From Enterovirga rhinocerotis (GTDB lineage: Bacteria > Pseudomonadota > Alphaproteobacteria > Rhizobiales > Beijerinckiaceae), in NCBI RefSeq assembly GCF_004363955.1, contig NZ_SNZR01000011.1, positions 2,232,001 through 2,296,000 of the forward strand: 64,000 nt of DNA, given 5' to 3'. Under the pieces are notes generated by a model that ran no database searches, was not told the origin of the DNA, and saw only the letters and a list, made by a program, of their open reading frames with translations. Every line of letters starts with the position of its first letter. The first letter of the stretch is position 1. The position numbers and the translations under genes are program-made. This document shows positions 34,083-41,237 of this stretch, in pieces.

Positions 34083-34580
34083 ATGCTGGAGATCCGCACC
34101 TGCGCCTACATGTCCAAACAGGACATGTTCGCGGACCTGACCTCCCAGACCGCTGCGCTGCTGGGCGCCGAACGCGATCCGATCGCGAATGCCGCCAATG
34201 CGGCCGCGTTGATCTTCCACGTTCTGCCCGACCTCAACTGGGCCGGCTTCTACATCCTGCGCGGCGGCGAACTGGTGCTCGGGCCGTTCCAGGGCAAGCC
34301 GGCCTGTGTTCGCATTCCGGCGGGACGGGGCGTCTGCGGGGCGGCCGTCGCGCAGAAGGAAGCGATCCTCGTCGAGGACGTGCATGCATTTCCGGGGCAC
34401 ATCGCCTGCGATGCCGCTTCGCGCTCGGAACTCGTCGTCCCTCTACTGCGATCGGGCATTCCCGTGGGCGTGATCGATCTCGACAGCCCCGTGATCGGCC
34501 GCTTCGACGCCGACGACCGGATCGGCATCGAAGCACTCGCGGCCGTCTATCTGGCCGCGAGCGATCCCTTTCCCGCGTGA
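34083..34580 (+). CDS. msrC: Free methionine-(R)-sulfoxide reductase (GAF-domain, fRMsr)
   Basis: A 165-residue single-GAF-domain enzyme that reduces free methionine-R-sulfoxide. The three redox cysteines are present: Cys75 (KPACVRI), Cys85 (GRGVCG) and Cys109 (HIACD), with the same 10- and 24-residue spacing as in the E. coli enzyme. VEDVHAFPGHIAC and SRSELVVPL are family signatures. It is cytosolic. It lies 23 bp after the sugar-modification gene, probably by read-through rather than shared function. Confidence 0.93.
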   Translation: MLEIRTCAYMSKQDMFADLTSQTAALLGAERDPIANAANAAALIFHVLPDLNWAGFYILRGGELVLGPFQGKPACVRIPAGRGVCGAAVAQKEAILVEDVHAFPGHIACDAASRSELVVPLLRSGIPVGVIDLDSPVIGRFDADDRIGIEALAAVYLAASDPFPA

Positions 34581-34587
34581 CGCTCGC

Positions 34588-35856
34588 TCAGCTCCGTTGC
34601 GACGACGGTCCCGAGGTGCCGGCCGGAGCGACGTCGCCCTGATCGGCCCCGCCGATCGGCGGCAGGAACCAGGCGAGGAGCCCGATGGCCGGCAGGAAGG
34701 AGCAGAACTTGTAGACGGCCTCGATCCCGTAGCTGTCGGCGAGAGCGCCGAGCAACGCGGCAGCAAGCCCGGCAAGGCCGAATGTCAGGCCGTAGAAGAA
34801 GCCGCCGACGAGCCCGATCCGCCCCGGCAGCAGCTCCATCGCGTAGATCAGGATCGCGGCGAAGGCGCTCGACATGATCAGGTTGATGACGATCGTCAGG
34901 ACGCCGGTCCAGAACAGATCGGCGTAGGGCAGCACCAACGTGAACGGCAGCGCCCCGAGAATCGAGAACCACAGGATACGGTTGCGGCCGATACGATCGC
35001 CGAGGATCCCGCCCCCCAACGCACCGGCCGCGGACGAGGCCAGGAACAGGAACAGCATCACCTGCGATTCCTGGATCGAGACGCCGAACTTGCCCATGAG
35101 GTAGAAGGTGTAGAAGGACGAGAAGCTCTGCGCGTAGGCGTTCTTCGAGAACAGAAGGATGACGAGGATCGCGAGGGGCACGATCACCGCCATCGGCGGA
35201 CGTGCGTTGCTCACGCCGTCGGATGTGGAGGCGCTCCCGCCGGCCGGCCGCTGGAGCGGCGCGATCCTGGCATAGCGGGGAAGCATCCACAGCATCAGTG
35301 CCATCGCGGCGAGAGCCGCCGTCGAGAACCAGCCGAGACTGTGCTGTCCGAACGGGACGATGATGAACGCCGCCAGCAACGGGCCGAGCGCGCCGCCCGT
35401 CTGGCCGCCCACCTGGAAGATGCCCTGCGCGAGCCCCTGCCGTCCTCCGGATGCGTTCCGCGCCATGCGGGTCGCCTCGGGATGGAAGATCGAGGAGCCG
35501 AGGCCGACGAAGGCGGAGGCGACCAGCAGCAGGCCGTAGCTGCCCGCATAGGCGAGGCCGAGCAGCCCGACGAGGCTGAAAGCCATGCCGACGATCATCG
35601 AGTGCGGCATCGGATGCCGGTCGGTGTAGAAGCCCACGGCCGGCTGGAGCAGCGAGGCGGCCGTCTGGAAGGTGAGCGTGATCAGACCGATCTGGATGTA
35701 GTCGAGCTGGTAGGTTTCCTTGATGATCGGGTAGATCGCCGGGATCAACGACTGGATCATGTCGTTGAGAAGATGCGTGACGCTCAGCGCGATCAGGACG
35801 GACATGGCCGCCTGTTTCGTGGGAGCGGAACTCGCGGGCGCAGCGCTGGTCGTCAT
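34588..35856 (-). CDS. MFS transporter, fosmidomycin-resistance (Fsr)-like
   Basis: A 422-residue major facilitator with about 12 transmembrane helices. HLLNDMIQSLIPAIYPIIKETYQLDYIQIGLITLTFQ and FIFHPEAT-like GSSIFHPEATRMAR are hallmarks of the Fsr branch, which exports fosmidomycin and other compounds by proton antiport. The start is ATG 35856. It is convergent with msrC (7-bp gap) and divergent from the ModA-like gene. It could alternatively export a siderophore from the nearby NRPS cluster, but distance and orientation give no support. Confidence 0.9.
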   Translation of the reverse strand: MTTSAAPASSAPTKQAAMSVLIALSVTHLLNDMIQSLIPAIYPIIKETYQLDYIQIGLITLTFQTAASLLQPAVGFYTDRHPMPHSMIVGMAFSLVGLLGLAYAGSYGLLLVASAFVGLGSSIFHPEATRMARNASGGRQGLAQGIFQVGGQTGGALGPLLAAFIIVPFGQHSLGWFSTAALAAMALMLWMLPRYARIAPLQRPAGGSASTSDGVSNARPPMAVIVPLAILVILLFSKNAYAQSFSSFYTFYLMGKFGVSIQESQVMLFLFLASSAAGALGGGILGDRIGRNRILWFSILGALPFTLVLPYADLFWTGVLTIVINLIMSSAFAAILIYAMELLPGRIGLVGGFFYGLTFGLAGLAAALLGALADSYGIEAVYKFCSFLPAIGLLAWFLPPIGGADQGDVAPAGTSGPSSQRS

Positions 35857-35980
35857 GGCGTCTGGTGGGTCCCTCCCGCTCCGGCGTCAAGATCGGAGCG
35901 GGTTCACGCATATCGTTTCCCACCGCCGTCCGACGCCGCGATCCGACCGACAGACGCGCCTTGACGGTTTCAGGTCGGGG

Positions 35981-36008
35981 ATCGTTATATATTCTTGGAT
36001 ATAGCGAT
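35981..36008. promoter_or_regulatory. ModE-type Mo-box overlapping a promoter
   Basis: ATCGTTATATA (35981-35991), 6 bp, then GATATAGCGAT (35998-36008), whose reverse complement is ATCGCTATATC: 9 of 11 positions are symmetrical. This closely matches the molybdate-regulator (ModE/MopR) operator pattern of CGxTATAT inverted half-sites. A TTGACG -35 box lies at 35961-35966 with a TATATA -10 inside the left arm, so a bound repressor would block it. The ModA-like gene starts 15 bp downstream. Confidence 0.7.
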
Positions 36009-36022
36009 TCAATCGGTCGAAG

Positions 36023-36505
36023 ATGTCAGTCCCCGTTGATGCGTCCCGTCCTCCGCCTCGGCCGGCCCCGACCCTCGCGGAACTGGCGGCGGCCTGTCTC
36101 GCCGTCTCCCGCGCGCCGGAGGCACGGAAGCCGCTGCGCATCTTCGGGGAGCAGGTGCTCGCGCGCCCGATCGAAGACGCCATCGCGGAATCGGGACTGC
36201 CGGCGCCATCGCTGGCCGAACCCGTTTTCGGAACGGCCGAACATCTCTGCGGGCGGATCGAGCGCGGAGAGAAGGCCGATCTCTACCTGTCCGAAGACCT
36301 GGTCCGGCCGAGGCGTCTCGTGACTGCCGACTTGGCCAAGCACGTGATCCCCTTCGCGCGACAGGGCCACTGCGCCGCCATCCTCGGGATGGCGGTGGTC
36401 ACCGATCGCCCCGAGGCCTTGCTTTTCGCGACGTTTCTCCTGTCGGAAGAGGGGCAGGCGGTCCTCGCGCGGCACGGCTTCAGGCCGGTTGCATCGGACC
36501 TCTGA
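36023..36505 (+). CDS. Shortened ModA-like molybdate-binding protein (probable remnant or cytosolic sensor)
   Basis: 160 residues, against about 250 for ModA. The N-terminal part (PLRIFGEQVLARPIEDAIAESG; GTAEHLCGRIERGEKADLYLSEDL) and the C-terminal part (LGMAVVTDRPEALLFATFLLSEEGQAVLARHGFRPV) align in order with ModA-type proteins, but the ~90 residues between are missing. There is no signal peptide: the first 20 residues are proline-rich (SRPPPRPAPTL). It is preceded by a Mo-box, so a real molybdate-regulated promoter drives it. It is either a decayed modA or a protein with a new role. No modB or modC follows. Confidence 0.6.
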   Translation: MSVPVDASRPPPRPAPTLAELAAACLAVSRAPEARKPLRIFGEQVLARPIEDAIAESGLPAPSLAEPVFGTAEHLCGRIERGEKADLYLSEDLVRPRRLVTADLAKHVIPFARQGHCAAILGMAVVTDRPEALLFATFLLSEEGQAVLARHGFRPVASDL

Positions 36506-36537
36506 CCCACAGTGCCAGAACCAGCAGGGTGAGCCTC

Positions 36538-37164
36538 ATGTACGTCCCGACCGTGTTCCGAAACGAGGATCGCGACCTCGCCTGGTCGCTGATCGAGACG
36601 ATCCGGTTCGGTTCGCTCGTGTCGTCCGGCGACGTGCCCTTCGTTTCGCATGTGCCGTTCTGCCTCGACCGCGACCGCGGCGGGCGCACGGTCTTGATCG
36701 GGCACATGGCGCGCGGCAACGCTCACTGGAAGTCGCTCGACCCTGGCAGCCGCGTGCTCGTGACCTTCGTCGGTCCCAACAGCTACATCTCGCCGAGTTG
36801 GTACGCATCGAGCCCGCGGGCTCCCACCTGGAACTATGTCGGCATCCACCTCGTCGGCACGATCGAGATCGTGCACGACCGTAACGCCCTCGACACGATG
36901 GTCCGCCGCCTCAGCCGGGAGATGGAGGCGCCGGACAGCGGCTGGAGCATCGACGGCATCGATCCCGGTTACGTCGATCACCTGCTTCCCGGAATCGTCG
37001 GGTTCGAGATCACCGTGTCGGACGTGGACATGCAGGTTCGCCTGTCGCAGCAGAACGACGATAACGATCGCCGGCAGGTGAGACAGGCATTGGCCGATGG
37101 CGGCCTCCGGCAGCGCCAGGTCGCCGAGATCATGGACCGCATCGTGCCGGTTGATCGGAACTGA
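36538..37164 (+). CDS. FMN-binding PaiB-family protein
   Basis: A 208-residue flavin-binding split-barrel protein of the PaiB family. The MYVPTVFRNEDRDLAWSLIETIRFG start, SHVPFCLD, GHMARGNAHWK and YISPSWYASSPRAPTWNYV are typical. Members are described as FMN-binding negative regulators of sporulation/protease genes in Bacillus; in alphaproteobacteria the role is unclear. ATG 36538 is chosen for the family's MYVP start with AGGGTGAG upstream, over GTG 36529. It lies 32 bp after the ModA-like gene and may share its Mo-box promoter. Confidence 0.87.
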   Translation: MYVPTVFRNEDRDLAWSLIETIRFGSLVSSGDVPFVSHVPFCLDRDRGGRTVLIGHMARGNAHWKSLDPGSRVLVTFVGPNSYISPSWYASSPRAPTWNYVGIHLVGTIEIVHDRNALDTMVRRLSREMEAPDSGWSIDGIDPGYVDHLLPGIVGFEITVSDVDMQVRLSQQNDDNDRRQVRQALADGGLRQRQVAEIMDRIVPVDRN

Positions 37165-37287
37165 AATCCTCGATCCAGTCCGAACGTCGCGCCCGACGCT
37201 CAGGGCAGCGTGCAGGTGCCAGACGCTGGCGGAGGGAACGGCGAGCCGCGCTCCGAATTGGCCTCACCTCAGCAAGGGAGGACCATC

Positions 37288-37590
37288 ATGGATCACAGCA
37301 AGCACGTGCGCCTGACGGACGCGGAGCTGACGGCGGCGACCCTCGAGGGCGCGACGATCTACGGACCCGGTGACGAGACGATCGGCAGCGTCGCGCACAC
37401 GCATGGCAGCGGTTCGTCGGCCCTGGTCGCGATCGATGTCGGCGGGTTCCTCGGCATCGGCGCGAAACAGGTCGCCGTACCGGCCAAGGATCTCGACTTC
37501 ATGCGGGACGAGGATGGCGAGGTGCATGCCGTGACCTCGTGGACCAAGGACCAGATGAAGGCGATGCCCGAGCATCACGATCCCGCCTGA
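37288..37590 (+). CDS. PRC-barrel domain protein
   Basis: A 100-residue single PRC-barrel protein. VRLTDAELTAATLEGATIYGPGDETIGSV is the usual PRC strand pattern, followed by ALVAIDVGGFLGIGAKQVAVPAKDLDFMRDEDG. PRC barrels occur in RimM and photosynthetic reaction centres; small soluble ones are often stress- or envelope-linked in this class, with no known reaction. ATG 37288 has GGGAGGA upstream. The 3' end overlaps the convergent PPTase gene by 16 bp. Confidence 0.85.
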   Translation: MDHSKHVRLTDAELTAATLEGATIYGPGDETIGSVAHTHGSGSSALVAIDVGGFLGIGAKQVAVPAKDLDFMRDEDGEVHAVTSWTKDQMKAMPEHHDPA

Positions 37591-38402
37591 TCACCGGCGC
37601 CCTGGCCGAGCCGGGGGCGCGCGGACGTCGTGCTGCCCCCCGGCTCACACCAGGCCACCCTCACGCAGGCTGGCCCGTCCGGCACGGAGACGGCCACGGC
37701 GAGAACGTGCTCCGCCGTCGGGGCGAGACACCGGAGGCGCCATCGATCCGGATCGTCGGGGCAGCCGGCGCCGAAGGCGAGCCGGGGATGGGCGCCCGAC
37801 AGGTCGACATCGAACGCCTTCAGCGGAAGCGACAGGCCGAGGCCCCGAGCCTTGCTGTAGGCCTCCTTGAGGGTCCAGAGCGTGTAGAAGGCCCGCCGCT
37901 GGTCGCCCTTCGCTGCCGCGTCCCTGAAAGCGGCCATCTCGGTTTCGGCGAAGACCGTCGCCGCCAGGCGGTCGAAGCCGAGGTCCCGCGTCGTGTTCTC
38001 GACGTCCACCCCGATCTCGCGGCCATCCGCCAGCGCGAGGGCGACGAGACCCTCGGTGTGCGACAGGTTGAACCGCAGACCCCGGAACGGGACGGGCTCG
38101 AGGATGCTCGGACGGCCATGGGCGTTGGCGCCGAAGACCCAATCCGACGGATGCACATCCGCATAGCGGGACAGCATGGTCCGCAGCGTGGCGCGCGCCA
38201 CGAGGAACTGGAGCGCCGCCCCGGGGGCGGCGAATGCTTCCCACCGCGCGCGCTCGTCGGGGCTGAGGAGGCCGGCGCACCGGCTCAGGTCGTCCTCGCC
38301 GAGCCCCGTGGGATCCACGAGCCAGACATCGACCTCGTTGCCCGACAGCCCGTATCCGGCGCGCGCGCGTGCCGGCCTCGCCTGGCGGGGCAAGGGGCGC
38401 AT
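37575..38402 (-). CDS. Sfp-type 4'-phosphopantetheinyl transferase
   Basis: A 275-residue enzyme that loads the phosphopantetheine arm onto the ACP/PCP domains of the adjacent megasynthases. The magnesium-binding GVDVE (residues 131-135) and the WTLKEAYSKARG (176-187) motif are intact; FNLSHTEGLVALAL precedes them. Start uncertain: ATG 38402 (20 bp after the thioesterase stop) is used, but the frame is open to an ATG at 38462 inside the thioesterase gene. It is the last gene of the leftward NRPS/PKS operon, which makes the cluster self-sufficient for carrier activation. Confidence 0.92.
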   Translation of the reverse strand: MRPLPRQARPARARAGYGLSGNEVDVWLVDPTGLGEDDLSRCAGLLSPDERARWEAFAAPGAALQFLVARATLRTMLSRYADVHPSDWVFGANAHGRPSILEPVPFRGLRFNLSHTEGLVALALADGREIGVDVENTTRDLGFDRLAATVFAETEMAAFRDAAAKGDQRRAFYTLWTLKEAYSKARGLGLSLPLKAFDVDLSGAHPRLAFGAGCPDDPDRWRLRCLAPTAEHVLAVAVSVPDGPACVRVAWCEPGGSTTSARPRLGQGAGDQAGS

Positions 38403-38422
38403 GCGGAGAGGATCGGCCGGGC

Positions 38423-39193
38423 TCAGGCCGCGGCTCTGTCCGGTGTCAGCGCCGCGCACCATTCGTCGAGGATCCGATCCCGATGGTCGCGCAGGAAGAA
38501 ATGGTCTCCGGGCAGCGTCACCTGACGGAAGCTGCCCGCCGCATGACGGCGCCAGCGGGTGATCTCGCCCGGCGCGACCTCCGGGTCGTCGCTCCCGGCC
38601 AGGGCCAGCAGCGGGCAGTCCAGCGGCGCCTCGTCCCGGTGCCGATGGAGTTCGGTCATCGCGAAATCCGCCTGCAGCATGGGGGCGATCACCGGAAGCA
38701 ATTCGGGGTGAGCCAGCACCTCCGGGGCGGTGCCGTTCAGGCCGGCCAGTTCCTCGGCCAGGGCCGGCAGCGCCAGCGCGTGCCGGTGCGATGCCGGATC
38801 CCGTGCCTCGTCCGGCGCATGCCTGCCGGAGACGATCAGCGCATCCGGCAACAGGGCGTAACGCCTCCGAAGATGCCGCGCCGTCTCGAAGGCCAGCAGC
38901 GCCCCGAGCGAATGGCCGAAGAGCAGGAAAGGCCGGTCCAGCCGGCGGCGCAGGGCCGGGCCGAGCGCCTCGGCCATGGCCCCGGCCTGGCGCAGCAGCG
39001 GCTCACCCTGCCGCCGGCCGCGCCCCGGCAATTCCACGGCGAGGAGCGCGAGGCCCTTCGCGCGCGCAGCCTCGATCCAGGGCCGGTAGAAGGCCGCGCC
39101 GCCGCCGGCGAAGGGGAAGCAGATCACGAGCGCCTCGGCGTCGTCCGCTCCGGGGCCGGCATGGGGGAACCAGGGATCGGTCGGGTGGATCAT
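38423..39193 (-). CDS. Type II (editing) thioesterase
   Basis: A 256-residue alpha/beta hydrolase of the GrsT/YbtT type that clears misprimed or stalled acyl groups from PCP/ACP domains. LVICFPFAGGGAAFYRPW is the oxyanion-hole start, the nucleophile is Ser95 in FGHSLGALL, and the catalytic His is in GDHFFLRDH near the C-terminus. ATG 39193 has GGAGG 8 bp upstream and is preferred over ATG 39211. It lies 22 bp after the reductase-methyltransferase gene and 20 bp before the PPTase. Confidence 0.94.
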   Translation of the reverse strand: MIHPTDPWFPHAGPGADDAEALVICFPFAGGGAAFYRPWIEAARAKGLALLAVELPGRGRRQGEPLLRQAGAMAEALGPALRRRLDRPFLLFGHSLGALLAFETARHLRRRYALLPDALIVSGRHAPDEARDPASHRHALALPALAEELAGLNGTAPEVLAHPELLPVIAPMLQADFAMTELHRHRDEAPLDCPLLALAGSDDPEVAPGEITRWRRHAAGSFRQVTLPGDHFFLRDHRDRILDEWCAALTPDRAAA

Positions 39194-39215
39194 CGGGAGA
39201 GCCTCCAGCATATCG

Positions 39216-41237
39216 TCATAGGGCGGCCGCGAGCAGGCCGCGCAGCATCGCGCCGCGATCGGGCAGCGGCGGCGGATCAGCGGGGATCGGGCTGCCGGAA
39301 CGCTCGAGGCGGTAGAGCCGGTAGCTCACGCGCCCCTCGTCCAGCGCGCGGTACATCGGCGTGCCGGGACCCGCGCGATAGGTATCGAGAAAGGCTGCCA
39401 GCTCCGGCGTCGCATCCGCGAGCCGATCGAAGACCGTGTCCTCGGCCCCGGCCCCGGCCTTCCGGCCCCTCAGCACGCCCGCCGTCAGGTCGCGCTCCTG
39501 CCGCAGGATGAAGCCGTGCGCGGCCCACCCCTCCCGCATGGCAGGCTCCGCCTCCGCCGGCACGAGATCGGCCAGGACGAGGCAGCCGTCCGGCCGCAGG
39601 ACGCGCCGCACATGGCGCAGGAAGGCCGGAAAATCCGGATAGGCGCAGGAGCTTTCGATGTTCACGACGACGTCGAAACTGGCGTCGGGATACGGCAGGC
39701 GGCAGGCATCGCCGCGCTGGAAGCGGGCGGAGGCGAGGTCCGGATGGCGCCGGCAATGCGCGATATTGGCCTCGCCGATATCGAGGCCGGACAGCGAGCC
39801 GCAGGCGAATTGCCGTGCCAGCACGACCAATGCGCCGCCGCGCCCGCAGCCGACGTCGAGAACGTCCGCATCCTCCGGAACGGCCTGTCCCAGGACCTCG
39901 AGCACCAGGCGCCATTGCGGCTGCTGCGGGTGATGCGGCGGCGGCGCGAAAGCGGCCTCGCCGACCTCGCCCACATCCGGGACATAGCCCCAGTTCATGA
40001 ACAGTGCCTGTCCGGCCATCCCGCGCGCGGAGAGCAGGCGGTCGAGCTCCGCGTAGACGCGGGTGTTGATCTCGAGCATCGCGTCCGGCGTCGGCGCCTC
40101 GTCCGGAGGCGGGGACGCAACGGGCGGAACCGGCGCGGTGGGCGCGGCGAGGCCGATGCGGCCCGGCGGCCAGGGCGGCGCGAGAGGCCGAAGGGCCGGC
40201 GGTCCTGCCGTCTGTCCGGCGATCTGCCAGGCGCGCGACACCTCCATCAGCGCGGCGGGCGATTGCCGCTCGGCGTCCGGACCACCGCCGATTTCGCGCG
40301 CGAAATCGGCGAGCGCGACCGCGACGGCTCCGGGCAACGCCTCACGCAGCGCCGCCCGTCCCGTGAGGGGAGCTGCGGCCTCCACCGCCAGCATGGGCGA
40401 ATCGAGATAAGCCGCCGCTTCGGCGGGTCCTTCCTCGTCCAGCAGGATCGAACAGGCGCCATCGGCGTAGCCGGGCACGTAGAGCGGACGGCTTCGCACG
40501 ACCGGACCGAAGCTGCTCGCCAGGGAGAGGCTGCCTTCGGGACCGCCGAGGACGATATGGTGCATCGCCAGCGAATGCTGGTCGGCATCGCGGGGGTCGA
40601 GATAGGATTGAAGGCGCAGCCCGAGCGGGAGGCCGCCGGCCGTGCCCTCCAGCACGGCGAAGGGCTGGCCTTCGGCCATACCGGCCGGCCGTTCCAGCCT
40701 GAAATCGCCGAGGCCGCCGAGGGCGCGGGCCAGGACGTCCAGCGCGGAATAGAGCAGCTGGCGGCTCGTCGTCAGCTGCGCATAGGCCGGCATGCCCTCC
40801 TCGCGCGGGACGTCGCGCCAGGCGCGCGCCGCGGCGATGAAGTGCCGGGCGGCGGGAAGATGCGGATAGACGCTGTTGACGTGCAGGCGGACACCGCGCC
40901 GGGCCGCGAGGTCCAGCAGGCGCTGCAACTCGGCGGGATGCAAAGGGTGCTCCATCAGCACCGGGAGCCCGGCCTCCAGGAAGGCCGAGGCGAGCGCCGT
41001 CCCGCTTCCGCCGGAGGCCGCGGACCGCACGACGACGGCGGCCGCATCGCTCGCCGCCACCGCCTCGCTGACCTCCTGCCAGAGCGGCACGCCGAGATGC
41101 GCCGCGAGCCGGCGCGCGCGGGCGCTGCCGCGAGCCAGCACGCCGCTGAGGACGATGCCGGGGACGCCATCGGCCAGCGCCTTCAGATAGACCTCGCCGA
41201 AGCGGGCGCCGCAGACCGCGAGGCGCAACGGACGCAT
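39216..41237 (-). CDS. Thiazolinyl imine reductase fused to a SAM-dependent methyltransferase
   Basis: 673 residues, two domains. Residues 1-345 resemble the YbtU/Irp3/PchG reductases that reduce a carrier-bound thiazoline to thiazolidine with NADPH: RLAVCGARFGEVYLKAL at the N-terminus, MEHPLH (His97, His100) and NSVYPHLPAARHF (Tyr124) where the family's proposed acid residues lie. A proline-rich linker (about 345-385) leads to a class I methyltransferase at 390-673: VLDVGCGRGG (459-468), LSGLDIGEANI, FDVVVNIESS, RVLRPDGCLVLADL. The methyltransferase could N-methylate the new thiazolidine or act on an OH; this is inference. The ATG shares a base with the PKS stop (TGATG). Confidence 0.88.
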   Translation of the reverse strand: MRPLRLAVCGARFGEVYLKALADGVPGIVLSGVLARGSARARRLAAHLGVPLWQEVSEAVAASDAAAVVVRSAASGGSGTALASAFLEAGLPVLMEHPLHPAELQRLLDLAARRGVRLHVNSVYPHLPAARHFIAAARAWRDVPREEGMPAYAQLTTSRQLLYSALDVLARALGGLGDFRLERPAGMAEGQPFAVLEGTAGGLPLGLRLQSYLDPRDADQHSLAMHHIVLGGPEGSLSLASSFGPVVRSRPLYVPGYADGACSILLDEEGPAEAAAYLDSPMLAVEAAAPLTGRAALREALPGAVAVALADFAREIGGGPDAERQSPAALMEVSRAWQIAGQTAGPPALRPLAPPWPPGRIGLAAPTAPVPPVASPPPDEAPTPDAMLEINTRVYAELDRLLSARGMAGQALFMNWGYVPDVGEVGEAAFAPPPHHPQQPQWRLVLEVLGQAVPEDADVLDVGCGRGGALVVLARQFACGSLSGLDIGEANIAHCRRHPDLASARFQRGDACRLPYPDASFDVVVNIESSCAYPDFPAFLRHVRRVLRPDGCLVLADLVPAEAEPAMREGWAAHGFILRQERDLTAGVLRGRKAGAGAEDTVFDRLADATPELAAFLDTYRAGPGTPMYRALDEGRVSYRLYRLERSGSPIPADPPPLPDRGAMLRGLLAAAL

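Noticed and set aside
34588-35856. The Fsr-like exporter as the metallophore exporter of the NRPS cluster
   Set aside because: It is separated from the cluster by three unrelated genes on the other strand and resembles the fosmidomycin exporter branch; no positive link is visible.
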